Of a DNA stretch of 64,000 bases, positions 25,966 to 35,090 are shown piece after piece. The position numbers and the translations under genes were made by a program. The notes under the pieces are model-generated. The model was not told where the DNA came from. It did not search any database and saw nothing but the letters and a program-made list of their open reading frames with translations. Each line of letters begins with the position of its first letter. Positions within the stretch are counted from its first letter, which is position 1. This DNA is from Methanomassiliicoccus sp. UBA345 (lineage in GTDB: Archaea > Thermoplasmatota > Thermoplasmata > Methanomassiliicoccales > Methanomassiliicoccaceae). Location: contig DATD01000002.1 in NCBI GenBank assembly GCA_002504525.1, forward strand, positions 125,956-189,955, given 5' to 3'.

Positions 25966-27422
25966 TGACCATTTGTGTATCCGTGGCGGCAGCCACGATC
26001 AAGGAGGCGGTCGAGGCCGTCAATGCAGCGCGGGAGAAGGGCGCGGACCTGGTAGAGGTCCGCTTCGACCTCATGGCCGAGCAGCCCTCGGACCTCACAC
26101 CGCTCAAGAACATACCCATCCCGAAGATGGCCACCCTTCGCAGCAAGGCCCAGGGAGGCGCATGGGAGGGGGACGACGAGGCCAAGGCCCGATTCTTCCG
26201 CCGCGCCATCAAGGCCGGGTTCACGCTTATCGACCTGGAGGACGACTCCCCCCTGCTCCAGCGGCGAGAGAGGGACATGAAGAACGTGGAGAGGGTGATA
26301 TCACATCACGAGTTAGACGTGACGCCGTCCACCTCCCGGATCATCGAGCTGATGCTCCTGGCCGGCGCCAAGGGGGAGCTGCCCAAGGGCGCATTCGCCG
26401 TGAACAGCGTGGAGGAACTTCACCGACTGGTGCATGCGGGAAAGATGCTCGCCCTCACCGGGAAGAAGTACGTGCTGCTCGGAACCGGGGACTTCGGACC
26501 GATCACCAGGCTGCGATACCGCCGGCTCGGCTCATCGATGACCTACGCGTCGCTCGAAGCAGGAAAGGAGACGGCCCCCGGACAGGTGGACGTCGCCACC
26601 CTGAAGCGGATGGAGAATGGCATCATCACCGGCATCACGGGCATGCCGCTCGGACACTCGTACTCGCCAGCGATGCACCGGGCGGCGTTCGCGTCGCTGG
26701 GGATCGCCGGAACATATCTTCCCTTCCCGGCAGAGAAGAACGAACTGCCGTTGCTGATGGAGATCGTTCGTGAGCTGGACATCGCCGGCCTCAACATCAC
26801 CATACCGCACAAGGAGAGCGTGATGGAGCACCTCGACGAGATCGACGCCACCGCTCAAGAGGTGGGCGCCGTCAACGTGGTGGTGAACCGCAAGGGCCGC
26901 CTGATCGGACGTAACACCGACGTATCCGGGCTCGGGCAGGCGTTCAAGGCCGCCGGCGCCGACCTCGGCGGGAAGAGGGCGCTAATCGTCGGAGCGGGAG
27001 GGGCGGCGCGGGCCTGCGCCGCGTTCCTTCGCCGCGAGAAGGCCAACATCGTCATAGCGAATCGCACCCGGTCGAGGGCTGACGAGGTAGCGAAGAGGTT
27101 CTCTGCCCGGGCGGCCGGCCTCGATGACGTTGCAGGCATGGAGTTCGATGTCGTGGTCAACTGCACGCCTGTCGGCATGGAAGGGTTCCCGGCCGAGCTT
27201 CCCATCGATCCGGCGGTGCTCCGCCCTGGACAGGTGGTCATGGACGTCATCTACAATCCGGAACGGACCCCGTTCCTTGCGGAAGCCGAAGAACGAGGCT
27301 GCCAGACCATCCCCGGCAGGGAAATGTTAATCTATCAAGCAATGGATGCTTTCGAAGCCTGGACCGGCCAGCGTCCCTCCTACGAGATCATGGCCGAGGC
27401 GGTGAGGAAGGAACAGGGATGA
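25962..27422 (+). CDS. aroDE: fused 3-dehydroquinate dehydratase (type I) and shikimate dehydrogenase
   Basis: A 486-residue fusion for two consecutive shikimate steps. Residues about 1-215 are a type I dehydratase: catalytic His in ISHHELDVTPS (115-116), Schiff-base Lys in PKGAFAVNS (about 142) and Arg in GPITRLRY (about 183). Residues about 224-486 are AroE: SYSPAMHRAAF substrate site, catalytic Lys in TIPHKES (about 284), Asp in NTDVSG (about 320) and the NADP loop VGAGGAARA (343-351). All key residues are present in both halves. It overlaps genes on both sides by ATGA junctions. Such AroDE fusions are best known in plants and some bacteria. Confidence 0.95.
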   Translation: MMTICVSVAAATIKEAVEAVNAAREKGADLVEVRFDLMAEQPSDLTPLKNIPIPKMATLRSKAQGGAWEGDDEAKARFFRRAIKAGFTLIDLEDDSPLLQRRERDMKNVERVISHHELDVTPSTSRIIELMLLAGAKGELPKGAFAVNSVEELHRLVHAGKMLALTGKKYVLLGTGDFGPITRLRYRRLGSSMTYASLEAGKETAPGQVDVATLKRMENGIITGITGMPLGHSYSPAMHRAAFASLGIAGTYLPFPAEKNELPLLMEIVRELDIAGLNITIPHKESVMEHLDEIDATAQEVGAVNVVVNRKGRLIGRNTDVSGLGQAFKAAGADLGGKRALIVGAGGAARACAAFLRREKANIVIANRTRSRADEVAKRFSARAAGLDDVAGMEFDVVVNCTPVGMEGFPAELPIDPAVLRPGQVVMDVIYNPERTPFLAEAEERGCQTIPGREMLIYQAMDAFEAWTGQRPSYEIMAEAVRKEQG

Positions 27423-28270
27423 AGGGGCACGGGACCAGTCACGGAGCGGCGACCATCGTCAGCGCATTCGCCACCGGCAGGGGCGCCGCCTTCGGGATCG
27501 ACCTCACCACCACGGCGGACGTCGTTCTCGAGGAAGGGAGCGGCATCGAGGCGCGCATCGACGGCTCCCCGACAGAATCCATCGCCCTGGCCGAGGAATG
27601 CGCCCGGGCCGTTCTTGAGAAGTACGGGGACGGACGACACTACCACGTCAGCATCGTCACCCGTTCCGAGATACCGATCTCCAAGGGCCTCAAGAGCAGC
27701 AGCGCGGCGGCCAACGCCATCATCGCCGCCATGCTGGACGCGCTATCCGTCGATTACGATGAGCTGGACGCCATCCGGCTGGGAGCGAGAGCGGCGGTGC
27801 GGGCCGGGGTGTCGGTCACCGGAGCGTTCGATGACGCCTGCGCGGCATGGTTCGGAGGGGTCGTTCTTACGGACAACTCACGCGACGCCGTCCTGGCCCG
27901 GGACGTCATGCCAGAAGACCTCGACGTCCTGATCCACGTTCCCGCCCCCCAGATCCGCAAGTCCACCCTTCCGCTGGACCGGATAGCGGCGATGCGAGGC
28001 ATCGTCGACGTCGCCTTCCGGCTGGCGGAGGAGGGCGACTACCTCAGGGCGCTCACTCTCAACGGGATGTGCTACTCCGCCGCGCTCCGCCTCGACACCG
28101 ATGTCGCGGTGAGGGCGCTGCAGAACGGCGCAGTGGCCGCTGGCCTGACCGGCAGCGGGCCCGCCACCGTCATGCTGGTCGAGAGGTCCCGGTCGAACGA
28201 ACTCCTCCGTGAGATGGAGGGCCTCACGCTCATGAGGGCGAACATCCATAACGGCAGGTCGATGACATGA
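27419..28270 (+). CDS. shikimate kinase, archaeal GHMP type
   Basis: A 283-residue GHMP-superfamily kinase that phosphorylates shikimate, replacing the unrelated bacterial AroK. The ATP-binding motif is PISKGLKSSSAAANA (about 86-100), and the C-terminal GLTGSGPATVML motif is also typical. It starts GTSHGAATIVSAFATGRGAA, like archaeal shikimate kinases. ATGA overlaps on both sides place it firmly in the operon. Confidence 0.94.
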   Translation: MKGHGTSHGAATIVSAFATGRGAAFGIDLTTTADVVLEEGSGIEARIDGSPTESIALAEECARAVLEKYGDGRHYHVSIVTRSEIPISKGLKSSSAAANAIIAAMLDALSVDYDELDAIRLGARAAVRAGVSVTGAFDDACAAWFGGVVLTDNSRDAVLARDVMPEDLDVLIHVPAPQIRKSTLPLDRIAAMRGIVDVAFRLAEEGDYLRALTLNGMCYSAALRLDTDVAVRALQNGAVAAGLTGSGPATVMLVERSRSNELLREMEGLTLMRANIHNGRSMT

Positions 28271-29535
28271 AGCTAGAAATATCCCGTTCCGCCGCCAGGG
28301 GGGTCGTGAGGGCCCCTCCCTCGAAGTCGTACACTCACCGCGCGATCATCCTGGCCGGGCTGGCCAGAGGGGAGAGCGTCATCAAGCGGCCGCTGCTGAG
28401 CGGCGACACCCTGGCCACGCTGCACGGCATGGAGGCGTTCGGAGCGATGACTCGGCGCGAAGGGGACGATCTGGTCGTCCGCGGGGGGACCCTTCGTCCC
28501 CCCTCGGGAGAGATCGACTGCGGGAACTCCGGCACCACGCTTCGGCTGCTGGCCGGCGTAGCGTCACTGCTGCCGTCCACCGTCACGTTGACGGGAGACG
28601 CGTCGCTTCAGCAGCGGCCCATGAAGCCCCTGCTGGCGGCGCTCGGCGAACTGGGCGTGTCGGCGGCATCGGCGCGCAAGGACGGAACGGCGCCGCTCAT
28701 CATCCGCGGCCCGAACAAGGGGCGGTGGGCGCACATCAAGGGCGACGTCTCCTCACAGTTCATCTCATCGCTCTTGATCAGCTCGGCCCTCAAGGATCTG
28801 GACACCGAGATAGTGATCACCACTCCGCTGCTCTCCAAGCCGTACATCGATATCACCATGGACATTATGGCAAGGTTCGGCGTGAGGAGCTGGGAGACCA
28901 AGGACGGCTACCACGTGCCGGGCGGCCAGACCTACCGGCCCCTCACCATGGCCGTTCCGGGCGACTACTCGTCGGCCGCGTACCCGCTGGCGGCCGGCGC
29001 GCTGACCGGCAAGGTGACCGTCTCCGGCCTCGATCCGGAGGACCGCCAGGGCGACCGCAGGGCCGTGGACATCCTTGCCGGCCTCGGCGCCAAGATAACG
29101 AGGAAGGGCGACCGCGTCACCGCGGAAGCGGCGCCTCTGGTCGGCTGCGACATCGACCTGCGGGACAACCCCGACCTCTTCCCCATCCTTGCGGTCCTCG
29201 CCACCCAGGCGGAGGGCGTCAGCCGGCTTCACGGCGCCGGGCACCTCAGGCACAAGGAGAGCGACCGAATCCGCGCCACCGTGACGTTCCTGAAGGCCAT
29301 GGGCGCCGACATCGAGGAACGGGATGACGGATGCGAGGTGCGAGGCCCCACGCCCCTCCGCGGAAGGAGCGTGGACACGTTCGGCGACCACCGCATCATG
29401 ATGGCAGAGGCGGTCGCCGCGCTCGTGGCCGACGGAACGACGGTCATCAGCGAATCGGAGAGCGCCGCGATATCGTACCCATCGTTCGTCAAGGACCTCC
29501 GCGCCCTGGGGGCGAGCATCGGAGGCAAGGGATGA
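28267..29535 (+). CDS. aroA: 3-phosphoshikimate 1-carboxyvinyltransferase (EPSP synthase)
   Basis: A 422-residue two-domain enzyme that adds the enolpyruvyl group of PEP to shikimate 3-phosphate. Typical segments are PPSKSYTHRAIILAGLARGES, DCGNSGTTLRLLAG (PEP site) and HKESDRIRATVTFLKAMGA. Length is standard. ATGA overlaps link it to the kinase before it and to chorismate synthase after it. Confidence 0.96.
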   Translation: MKLEISRSAARGVVRAPPSKSYTHRAIILAGLARGESVIKRPLLSGDTLATLHGMEAFGAMTRREGDDLVVRGGTLRPPSGEIDCGNSGTTLRLLAGVASLLPSTVTLTGDASLQQRPMKPLLAALGELGVSAASARKDGTAPLIIRGPNKGRWAHIKGDVSSQFISSLLISSALKDLDTEIVITTPLLSKPYIDITMDIMARFGVRSWETKDGYHVPGGQTYRPLTMAVPGDYSSAAYPLAAGALTGKVTVSGLDPEDRQGDRRAVDILAGLGAKITRKGDRVTAEAAPLVGCDIDLRDNPDLFPILAVLATQAEGVSRLHGAGHLRHKESDRIRATVTFLKAMGADIEERDDGCEVRGPTPLRGRSVDTFGDHRIMMAEAVAALVADGTTVISESESAAISYPSFVKDLRALGASIGGKG

Positions 29536-30620
29536 ACACCATCGGGACGCTGCTTCGCCTGACGCTGTTCGGCTCCAGCCACGGCCCCGGGGTGGGATGC
29601 GTGCTGGACGGCGTGCCGGCCGGGCTGGAGATCACGGTGGAGGAGATCCAGCGGGAGGTGGACCTGCGCCGGCCCTCGATGTACATCGGAACGCCGCGGG
29701 CCGAGGCCGACATGGTCGAGGTGCTCGCCGGGGTCAATGACTCTCGCACGACCGGCGCGCCGGTGGTGCTGTTCATCGCCAACCGCGATACCGACAGCTC
29801 GAAGTACGAAAGATTCCGGACCGTGCCCAGGCCCGGACATGCCGACCTGACCGCGCGGAACAAGTATGGCGATGCCGTCGACCTGCGGGGAGGAGGGCAG
29901 TTCTCCGGCCGCATGACAGCGCCGGTGGTGGCGGCCGGCGCGATCGCCAAGGCCATGCTGGCGACCGCCGGCATACAGATCGCCGCATACACCCAGCAGC
30001 TGGGCCGGCTGGTCGACGAGGAGGAGCGGTACCTGAGGGATGTCCGCCGGACTTCGAAGGAGAACCCCGTCCGCGCGGCCGATCCCGGCCTGGCGCTGGA
30101 GATGGTCAACGAGATCATGGCCGCCAAGGAGGAGGGGGACAGCTTGGGAGGGGTGGTCCGCTGCCTCGCGGTCGGACTTCCCATGGGCGTGGGAGAGCCG
30201 TACTTCGATTCATTGGAGAGCGAACTGGCCAAGATGCTGTTCTCGATCCCCGGCGTCAAGGGAGTGGAGTTCGGCTCCGGCTTCCGGGGCGCGGGGATGC
30301 GCGGCTCGGAGAACAACGACCAGTTCATCATCGAGGACGGGGAGGTGCGCACCATCACCAACAATGCCGGCGGCATCCTGGGAGGGATCTCCAACGGCAT
30401 GCCGGTGGACATCAGGGTCGCGTTCAAGCCTACCGCGTCCATATCCCGGGAGCAGAAGAGCGTCGACCTTGAGCGGATGGAGGACACCACCATCAAGATC
30501 GAAGGGAGACATGACCCATGCATCGTCCCCCGTGGCGTGATAGTAGTGGAGGCGGCCACCGCCCTGGTGTTGGCCGACATGTGCCTAAGAGGTGATTTCA
30601 TTGCGCGAGAGCATCGATGA
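29532..30620 (+). CDS. aroC: chorismate synthase
   Basis: A 362-residue reduced-FMN-dependent enzyme forming chorismate from EPSP. Signature stretches are LFGSSHGPGVGCVLDG, RPGHADLTARNKYG, RGGGQFSGRMTAP and RGSENNDQF, with PRGVIVVEAATALVLAD near the C-terminus. The start overlaps the aroA stop (ATGA). Its last 20 bases overlap the start of the chorismate mutase fusion gene. Confidence 0.96.
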   Translation: MNTIGTLLRLTLFGSSHGPGVGCVLDGVPAGLEITVEEIQREVDLRRPSMYIGTPRAEADMVEVLAGVNDSRTTGAPVVLFIANRDTDSSKYERFRTVPRPGHADLTARNKYGDAVDLRGGGQFSGRMTAPVVAAGAIAKAMLATAGIQIAAYTQQLGRLVDEEERYLRDVRRTSKENPVRAADPGLALEMVNEIMAAKEEGDSLGGVVRCLAVGLPMGVGEPYFDSLESELAKMLFSIPGVKGVEFGSGFRGAGMRGSENNDQFIIEDGEVRTITNNAGGILGGISNGMPVDIRVAFKPTASISREQKSVDLERMEDTTIKIEGRHDPCIVPRGVIVVEAATALVLADMCLRGDFIAREHR

Positions 30621-31674
30621 CGTTCGGAAGAGGATCGAGAAGATAGACTACGAGATCCTTCGCATGATGGCCAACCGCACCGCGGCGGCGGTGGAGATGG
30701 GCAAGATGAAGGCGAGCGAGTCCATCCCCCTGAGGGCCCCGGCGGTCGAGGAGAGGGTCGTGGACAGGTACATCGGCAGGGCGAAGGAGTTCGGCATGTC
30801 CGCCGCCTCGGCCCGGCAGATCGCCAGGCTGCTCATCAGGGAGTCGATCGAGCAGCAGGGGCACATCCCGAGGCCCTCGCTGTCGAAGAGGATGCTCATC
30901 ATAGGCGGCAACGGCAAGATGGGGCGGTGGATGGCCGACTTCTTCGAGGCGCGCGGCCACCGCATTCGCGTTTACGACATCAGCGACAGCGACAAGTTCC
31001 CCATGGAGAGGGACCTGGAGCGCGGGGTGCGGGACGCCGAGGTAGTGGTCATCGCCACTCCGATCTCCGTTACGGCCGGGGTGCTGGAGAGGATCGCCGA
31101 GCTTAGAACGGAAGCGCTGGTGTTCGACATCGCGTCGATCAAGAGCCCGCTGCAGGCCGCCCTGCGCCGGGGAGCCTCGGAAGGACTGCTTATGTGCTCC
31201 CTCCACCCCATGTTCGGGCCGGACACCTACAGCATCATCGACCGAAACGTGGTGCTGTGCAACTGCGGCTCCTCCGAGGCGGTCGACAAGGCCAGGGAGC
31301 TGGTGGACGGCGCCAACATCATGGAGATGGATGTGGAGGAGCACGATCCCATCATGGCGTACGTGCTCGGCCTGGGCCACGCGGTCAATATCGCCTTCTT
31401 CGAGAGCCTTCGCGCCAGCGGGAGGTCGTTCGAGGAGCTGAACAAGGCCGCGTCCACCACGTTCCAGCGACAGGTCGAGACGTCAAGTGACGTGGCATCG
31501 GAGAACGCCCAGCTTTACTATGAGATACAGAATATGAATCCTTACAACGCCGAGGCGCTCGCCTACCTGCAGAAGGCCCTGGAGGACATCAGGGCCGCCG
31601 GCGACAATGGCGACCGCGAAGCGTTCGAGCGGATGATGACGGACGGAAGGGAATATTTCGGAGGGAGCGAATGA
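30601..31674 (+). CDS. tyrA: fused chorismate mutase (AroQ) and prephenate dehydrogenase
   Basis: A 357-residue fusion that turns chorismate into 4-hydroxyphenylpyruvate for tyrosine. Residues 1 to about 88 are an all-helical AroQ mutase (VRKRIEKIDYEILRMMANR); residues about 97-357 are the dehydrogenase with the NAD loop IIGGNGKMG (about 100-108) and HPMFGPD. The start is read as TTG at 30601 because AGGTGAT, the full anti-16S match, ends four bases upstream; GTG at 30592 lies inside that ribosome-binding sequence. The 3' end overlaps asd (ATGA). Confidence 0.92.
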   Translation: MRESIDDVRKRIEKIDYEILRMMANRTAAAVEMGKMKASESIPLRAPAVEERVVDRYIGRAKEFGMSAASARQIARLLIRESIEQQGHIPRPSLSKRMLIIGGNGKMGRWMADFFEARGHRIRVYDISDSDKFPMERDLERGVRDAEVVVIATPISVTAGVLERIAELRTEALVFDIASIKSPLQAALRRGASEGLLMCSLHPMFGPDTYSIIDRNVVLCNCGSSEAVDKARELVDGANIMEMDVEEHDPIMAYVLGLGHAVNIAFFESLRASGRSFEELNKAASTTFQRQVETSSDVASENAQLYYEIQNMNPYNAEALAYLQKALEDIRAAGDNGDREAFERMMTDGREYFGGSE

Positions 31675-32732
31675 ACAAGATCAAGGTCGCGGTCCTCGGC
31701 GCCACCGGCATGATAGGGCAGAGGTTCGTGCAGTTGTTGGAGGACCACCCGTACTTCGAGCTGTCGGGGCTGTATGCATCGGAGCGCTCGGAAGGAAAGA
31801 TGCTGCGGGAAGCGCTCAAGATAAGGGACCATGAGTTCACCGAGGAAAGCCTGGACATGAGGATCTCGGCGATGGATGTCAAGGAGATAGCGCGCACCTC
31901 GCGCATCGCGTTCTCCGGCCTGCCGTCGGACATCGCCGGGGGCATCGAATCAGAGCTCGCGGCGGCCGGAACGGCGGTGTTCTCCAACGCGGCCAACCAC
32001 CGCATGAGGAACGATGTCCCGCTGCTGATCCCTGAATGCAATCCAGACCACCTCGATATGGTTAGGTCGCAGAGCACGTTCGCCGACGGCGGCTTCATTG
32101 TCACCAACGCCAACTGCTCGACCACCGGCATCGCCCCGCCCCTGAAGGTCCTGGACGACGCCTTCGGCCTGCAGTTCGCGGTGGTGTCCACATACCAGGC
32201 GATATCCGGGGCCGGCTACCCGGGAGTGCCGTCGCTGGACATCCTCGGCAATGTGGTGCCGTACATCAAGAACGAGGAGGAGAAGATGGAGGCCGAGCTG
32301 GCCAAGATCCTGGGCTCGATCGACGGCGATCGCTTCGCCCCCTCCCCGGTGCAGGTGCTGGTCAACTGCGCCCGCGTTCCGGTGGTGGACGGGCACCTGG
32401 AGTCCCTCGTGCTGAGGACCGCGAAGGATGCCTCGGTCGATGACGTGATGGCGGCGATGGAGAACTTCCGTTCCGCGCCTCAGGAGCTGAGGCTTCCATC
32501 GGCCCCGGTCCGCCCGATCATCGTGCGCCGCGAGGCCGACCGACCGCAGCCAGCCCTAGACGCGTTCGCCGGGGAACCGGCGAGGGCGAGAGGGATGAGC
32601 GTAGTGGCGGGACGCGTTCGTAAGAAAGATAATTACATCAAGATGTTCGTCCTCTCCCACAACACCCTCCGGGGAGGGGCGGGAGGCTCGGTGCTGAACG
32701 CCGAGCTCGCCGTTTCCCGGCGATTGCTGTAG
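31671..32732 (+). CDS. asd: aspartate-semialdehyde dehydrogenase
   Basis: A 353-residue archaeal/fungal-type enzyme that reduces aspartyl phosphate to L-aspartate semialdehyde. The NADPH loop GATGMIGQR is at 10-18, the catalytic Cys in NANCSTTG (Cys149), and the C-terminal GRVRKKDNYIKMFVLSHNT-type segment contains the nucleotide-facing residues. Its product feeds both ADH synthase at the head of this operon and homocysteine synthesis by the next genes. It overlaps tyrA by four bases. Aspartate kinase, the preceding step, is encoded at 45203. Confidence 0.95.
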   Translation: MNKIKVAVLGATGMIGQRFVQLLEDHPYFELSGLYASERSEGKMLREALKIRDHEFTEESLDMRISAMDVKEIARTSRIAFSGLPSDIAGGIESELAAAGTAVFSNAANHRMRNDVPLLIPECNPDHLDMVRSQSTFADGGFIVTNANCSTTGIAPPLKVLDDAFGLQFAVVSTYQAISGAGYPGVPSLDILGNVVPYIKNEEEKMEAELAKILGSIDGDRFAPSPVQVLVNCARVPVVDGHLESLVLRTAKDASVDDVMAAMENFRSAPQELRLPSAPVRPIIVRREADRPQPALDAFAGEPARARGMSVVAGRVRKKDNYIKMFVLSHNTLRGGAGGSVLNAELAVSRRLL

Positions 32733-32740
32733 GTGAGACG

Positions 32741-33907
32741 TTGAAACGCACGTACGAGGAGATTAACGCCAAGATCCAGCATGGCGACGCCGTCGTGATG
32801 ACGGCCGAGGAGGCCATCAAGCTGGCGGAGAGCAAGGGCATCGAGAAGGCGGCCAAAGAGGTGGACGTCGTTACCACCGGCACCTTCGGCGCCATGTGCT
32901 CCTCCGGCGCGTTCATCAACTTTGGGCACTCAGAGCCGCCGATCCGCATGAAGAGCGTCTGGCTCAACGGCGTTCCCGCCTATACCGGCATAGCCGCGGT
33001 GGATGCCTACATCGGCGCCACCGAAGAGCGGGAGGAGGATGGCGCTCCATACGGCGGCGCCCACGTCATCGAGGACCTGGTGAGCGGGAAGGCCGTCCAT
33101 CTGAGAGCGAAGGCCCCCGGGACCGACTGCTACCCGAGGAAGGACATCGACACCTACATCTCGCTGCGGACCGTGAACCAGGCGTACATGTTCAATCCCC
33201 GGAACGCGTATCAGAACTACGGTGTGGCGACGAACTCGTCGGAGAGGGCGCTGTTCACCTACATGGGGAAGCTCCTGCCTCACTACGGGAACATGACGTA
33301 CAGCAGCGCCGGGCAGCTGTCCCCGCTGCTGAAGGACCCGCATATGAGGACCATCGGCATCGGAACGAGGATCTTCCTCGGCGGCGGGATCGGGTACGTG
33401 TCCTGGGAGGGAACGCAGTACAAGACCTCTCCACGCGAGAAGAACGGCGCCCCGGTCGGTTCGGCGCGCTCGCTCGCGGTCATCGGCGACCTACGCGGCA
33501 TGAGCCCCGAGTTCGTGCAGGCGCTGTCGTTCACCGGCTACGGCATCAGCCTGGGGGTCGGCATCGGCATTCCGATACCGATCCTGGATGAGAACCTCAT
33601 GCGCACCGCGGTGCTGCGGGACGACCAGATCTTCGCGCCAGTGCTCGACTATGCGATACAGTCGAGGAACCGCAAGCCTATCGCCGAGTTCTCCTACGCC
33701 CAGCTGAGAAGCGGTTCGGTGGAGCTGTTCGGAAAGAAGGTGCAGACCTCCTCGCTGTCGTCCTACTACAAGGCAAGGATCATCGCCCAGAGGCTGAAGG
33801 GCATGATAGAGGAGAAGGAGTTCACCCTCACCAGTCCAGTGGAGCAGCTGCCGGAGGAGAGGATGCAGCGCTCTCTTGACGTATGCTCCAGGGAGGATGT
33901 GCTGTAA
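32741..33907 (+). CDS. homocysteine biosynthesis protein, DUF39/COG1900 family
   Basis: A 388-residue DUF39 (COG1900) protein. In methanogens the family is needed, with a NIL-ferredoxin partner, for making homocysteine directly from aspartate semialdehyde by sulfur insertion (known for the family; inferred here). Conserved-looking regions include TTGTFGAMCSSGAFINFGHS with a Cys near residue 52, KAPGTDCYPRKD, and GGGIGYVSWEGTQ. The start is TTG at 32741 with AGGTGA four bases before it. The stop overlaps the ferredoxin-protein start (TAATG). It follows asd directly, matching the proposed substrate. Confidence 0.9.
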   Translation: MKRTYEEINAKIQHGDAVVMTAEEAIKLAESKGIEKAAKEVDVVTTGTFGAMCSSGAFINFGHSEPPIRMKSVWLNGVPAYTGIAAVDAYIGATEEREEDGAPYGGAHVIEDLVSGKAVHLRAKAPGTDCYPRKDIDTYISLRTVNQAYMFNPRNAYQNYGVATNSSERALFTYMGKLLPHYGNMTYSSAGQLSPLLKDPHMRTIGIGTRIFLGGGIGYVSWEGTQYKTSPREKNGAPVGSARSLAVIGDLRGMSPEFVQALSFTGYGISLGVGIGIPIPILDENLMRTAVLRDDQIFAPVLDYAIQSRNRKPIAEFSYAQLRSGSVELFGKKVQTSSLSSYYKARIIAQRLKGMIEEKEFTLTSPVEQLPEERMQRSLDVCSREDVL

Positions 33908-34311
33908 TGTCCAAGAAGAAGATCAACCTGTACTTCCAGCCCGAGCGGGTCAACGAGCCGATCACCTATCACCTGGTGAAGGAGTACGACCTCAAGTTCA
34001 ACATCCTGCGTGCCGACGTCGAGGAGAAGGGGGGCCGGCTGCTCATCGAGGTGGAAGGCCGACCGGCCCAGATCGGCAAGGGCATCGCGTACCTCCAGTC
34101 GATAGGCGTGGAGGTCAAGGAGCTGAACGAGTATGTCGAGAAGGACAGTTCCCGGTGCACCAACTGCGGGATGTGCGTGTCCATCTGCCCGGCCGACGCC
34201 ATCGAGATGGACCGGAAGACCTGGGAGGTCAGGTTCGACCAGGGCAAATGCATCGCCTGCGGGCTGTGCGTGTCCGGCTGCCCTCCCCAGGCCATGAAGC
34301 TCAAGGTATGA
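33907..34311 (+). CDS. NIL-domain protein with two [4Fe-4S] ferredoxin clusters
   Basis: A 134-residue protein with an N-terminal NIL domain (about 1-78) and a C-terminal 2[4Fe-4S] ferredoxin domain. Cluster ligands are Cys84, 87, 90, 94 and Cys115, 118, 121, 125, in two CX2CX2CX3CP motifs. In methanogens this protein is the partner of the DUF39 protein in homocysteine formation, probably supplying electrons or handling sulfur. The start overlaps the DUF39 stop codon, and its end overlaps the UPF0280 start. Confidence 0.93.
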   Translation: MSKKKINLYFQPERVNEPITYHLVKEYDLKFNILRADVEEKGGRLLIEVEGRPAQIGKGIAYLQSIGVEVKELNEYVEKDSSRCTNCGMCVSICPADAIEMDRKTWEVRFDQGKCIACGLCVSGCPPQAMKLKV

Positions 34312-35045
34312 GGAGACGGCACTTCGAGGTCGAGGAGACCGCGGTCACCATCCTGGCCGACGGGTCGTTCTTCAGCGTGGCCGAGGAGTCCATCTTCCGT
34401 TCGCGGGACGTGATAAAACGGTTCATCCGCAGCGAGCCGCTGTTCGGCGTCACGCTGGAGCCGTACCGCCCGGGGCCGGACGCCCCTCCGCTCGTGGTGA
34501 GGATGTGCGATGCCGCCGAGGCGGCTGGAGTGGGGCCGATGGCAGCGGTGGCCGGGGCGATCGCCGAGAGGGCGGTCATGGACATGCGTGATGCCGGGGC
34601 CGAGCAGGCGGTGGTCGACAACGGCGGGGACATAGCGTTCCTCCTCAAGGAAGAGACGACCGTGGCGCTGTACGCTGGCGAGAGCGTCCAGGGCCTGGGG
34701 TTCATGATCGCTCCGCGCGACGGCGTGTTCGGCATGTGCACCTCCTCGGCGACCATCGGACCATCCATATCGTTCGGGATGGCCGACGCAGCCACCGTCA
34801 TCGCCGAGAACGTGGCCTTGGCGGATGCCTGCGCCACTCGCCTTGGGAACCTCGTTACCGATGCGACCGATGAAGTGATGAGCGCCGCGGTGAGCGAGAT
34901 CGTATCGGTGAAGGGCATCGACGGAGCGCTGGCGGCGGCGGGCGGCCGCATCGCCATGAGGGGGCGGATGCCCGAGCTGATACGCGTCGCGGCCGATCCA
35001 TCCAAGATCACGAAGGTAGAGTTCCTTCGGAACCGAGAAGTATGA
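34308..35045 (+). CDS. UPF0280 (COG2122) family protein, likely third homocysteine-synthesis component
   Basis: A 245-residue soluble protein of the UPF0280/COG2122 family, distantly ApbE-like. Recognisable stretches are MAAVAGAIAERAV, VDNGGDIAF and the C-terminal half with ADAATVIAENVALADACATRLGN split around conserved Asn/Asp. COG2122 is associated with the DUF39 and NIL-ferredoxin proteins in homocysteine synthesis in anaerobes; its reaction is not established. It begins by an ATGA overlap and closes the eleven-gene run. Confidence 0.85.
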   Translation: MRRRHFEVEETAVTILADGSFFSVAEESIFRSRDVIKRFIRSEPLFGVTLEPYRPGPDAPPLVVRMCDAAEAAGVGPMAAVAGAIAERAVMDMRDAGAEQAVVDNGGDIAFLLKEETTVALYAGESVQGLGFMIAPRDGVFGMCTSSATIGPSISFGMADAATVIAENVALADACATRLGNLVTDATDEVMSAAVSEIVSVKGIDGALAAAGGRIAMRGRMPELIRVAADPSKITKVEFLRNREV

Positions 35046-35090
35046 ACTGAAGATTTGATAGCCTAAGAGTGATACCGATCCAGTGCGCTC

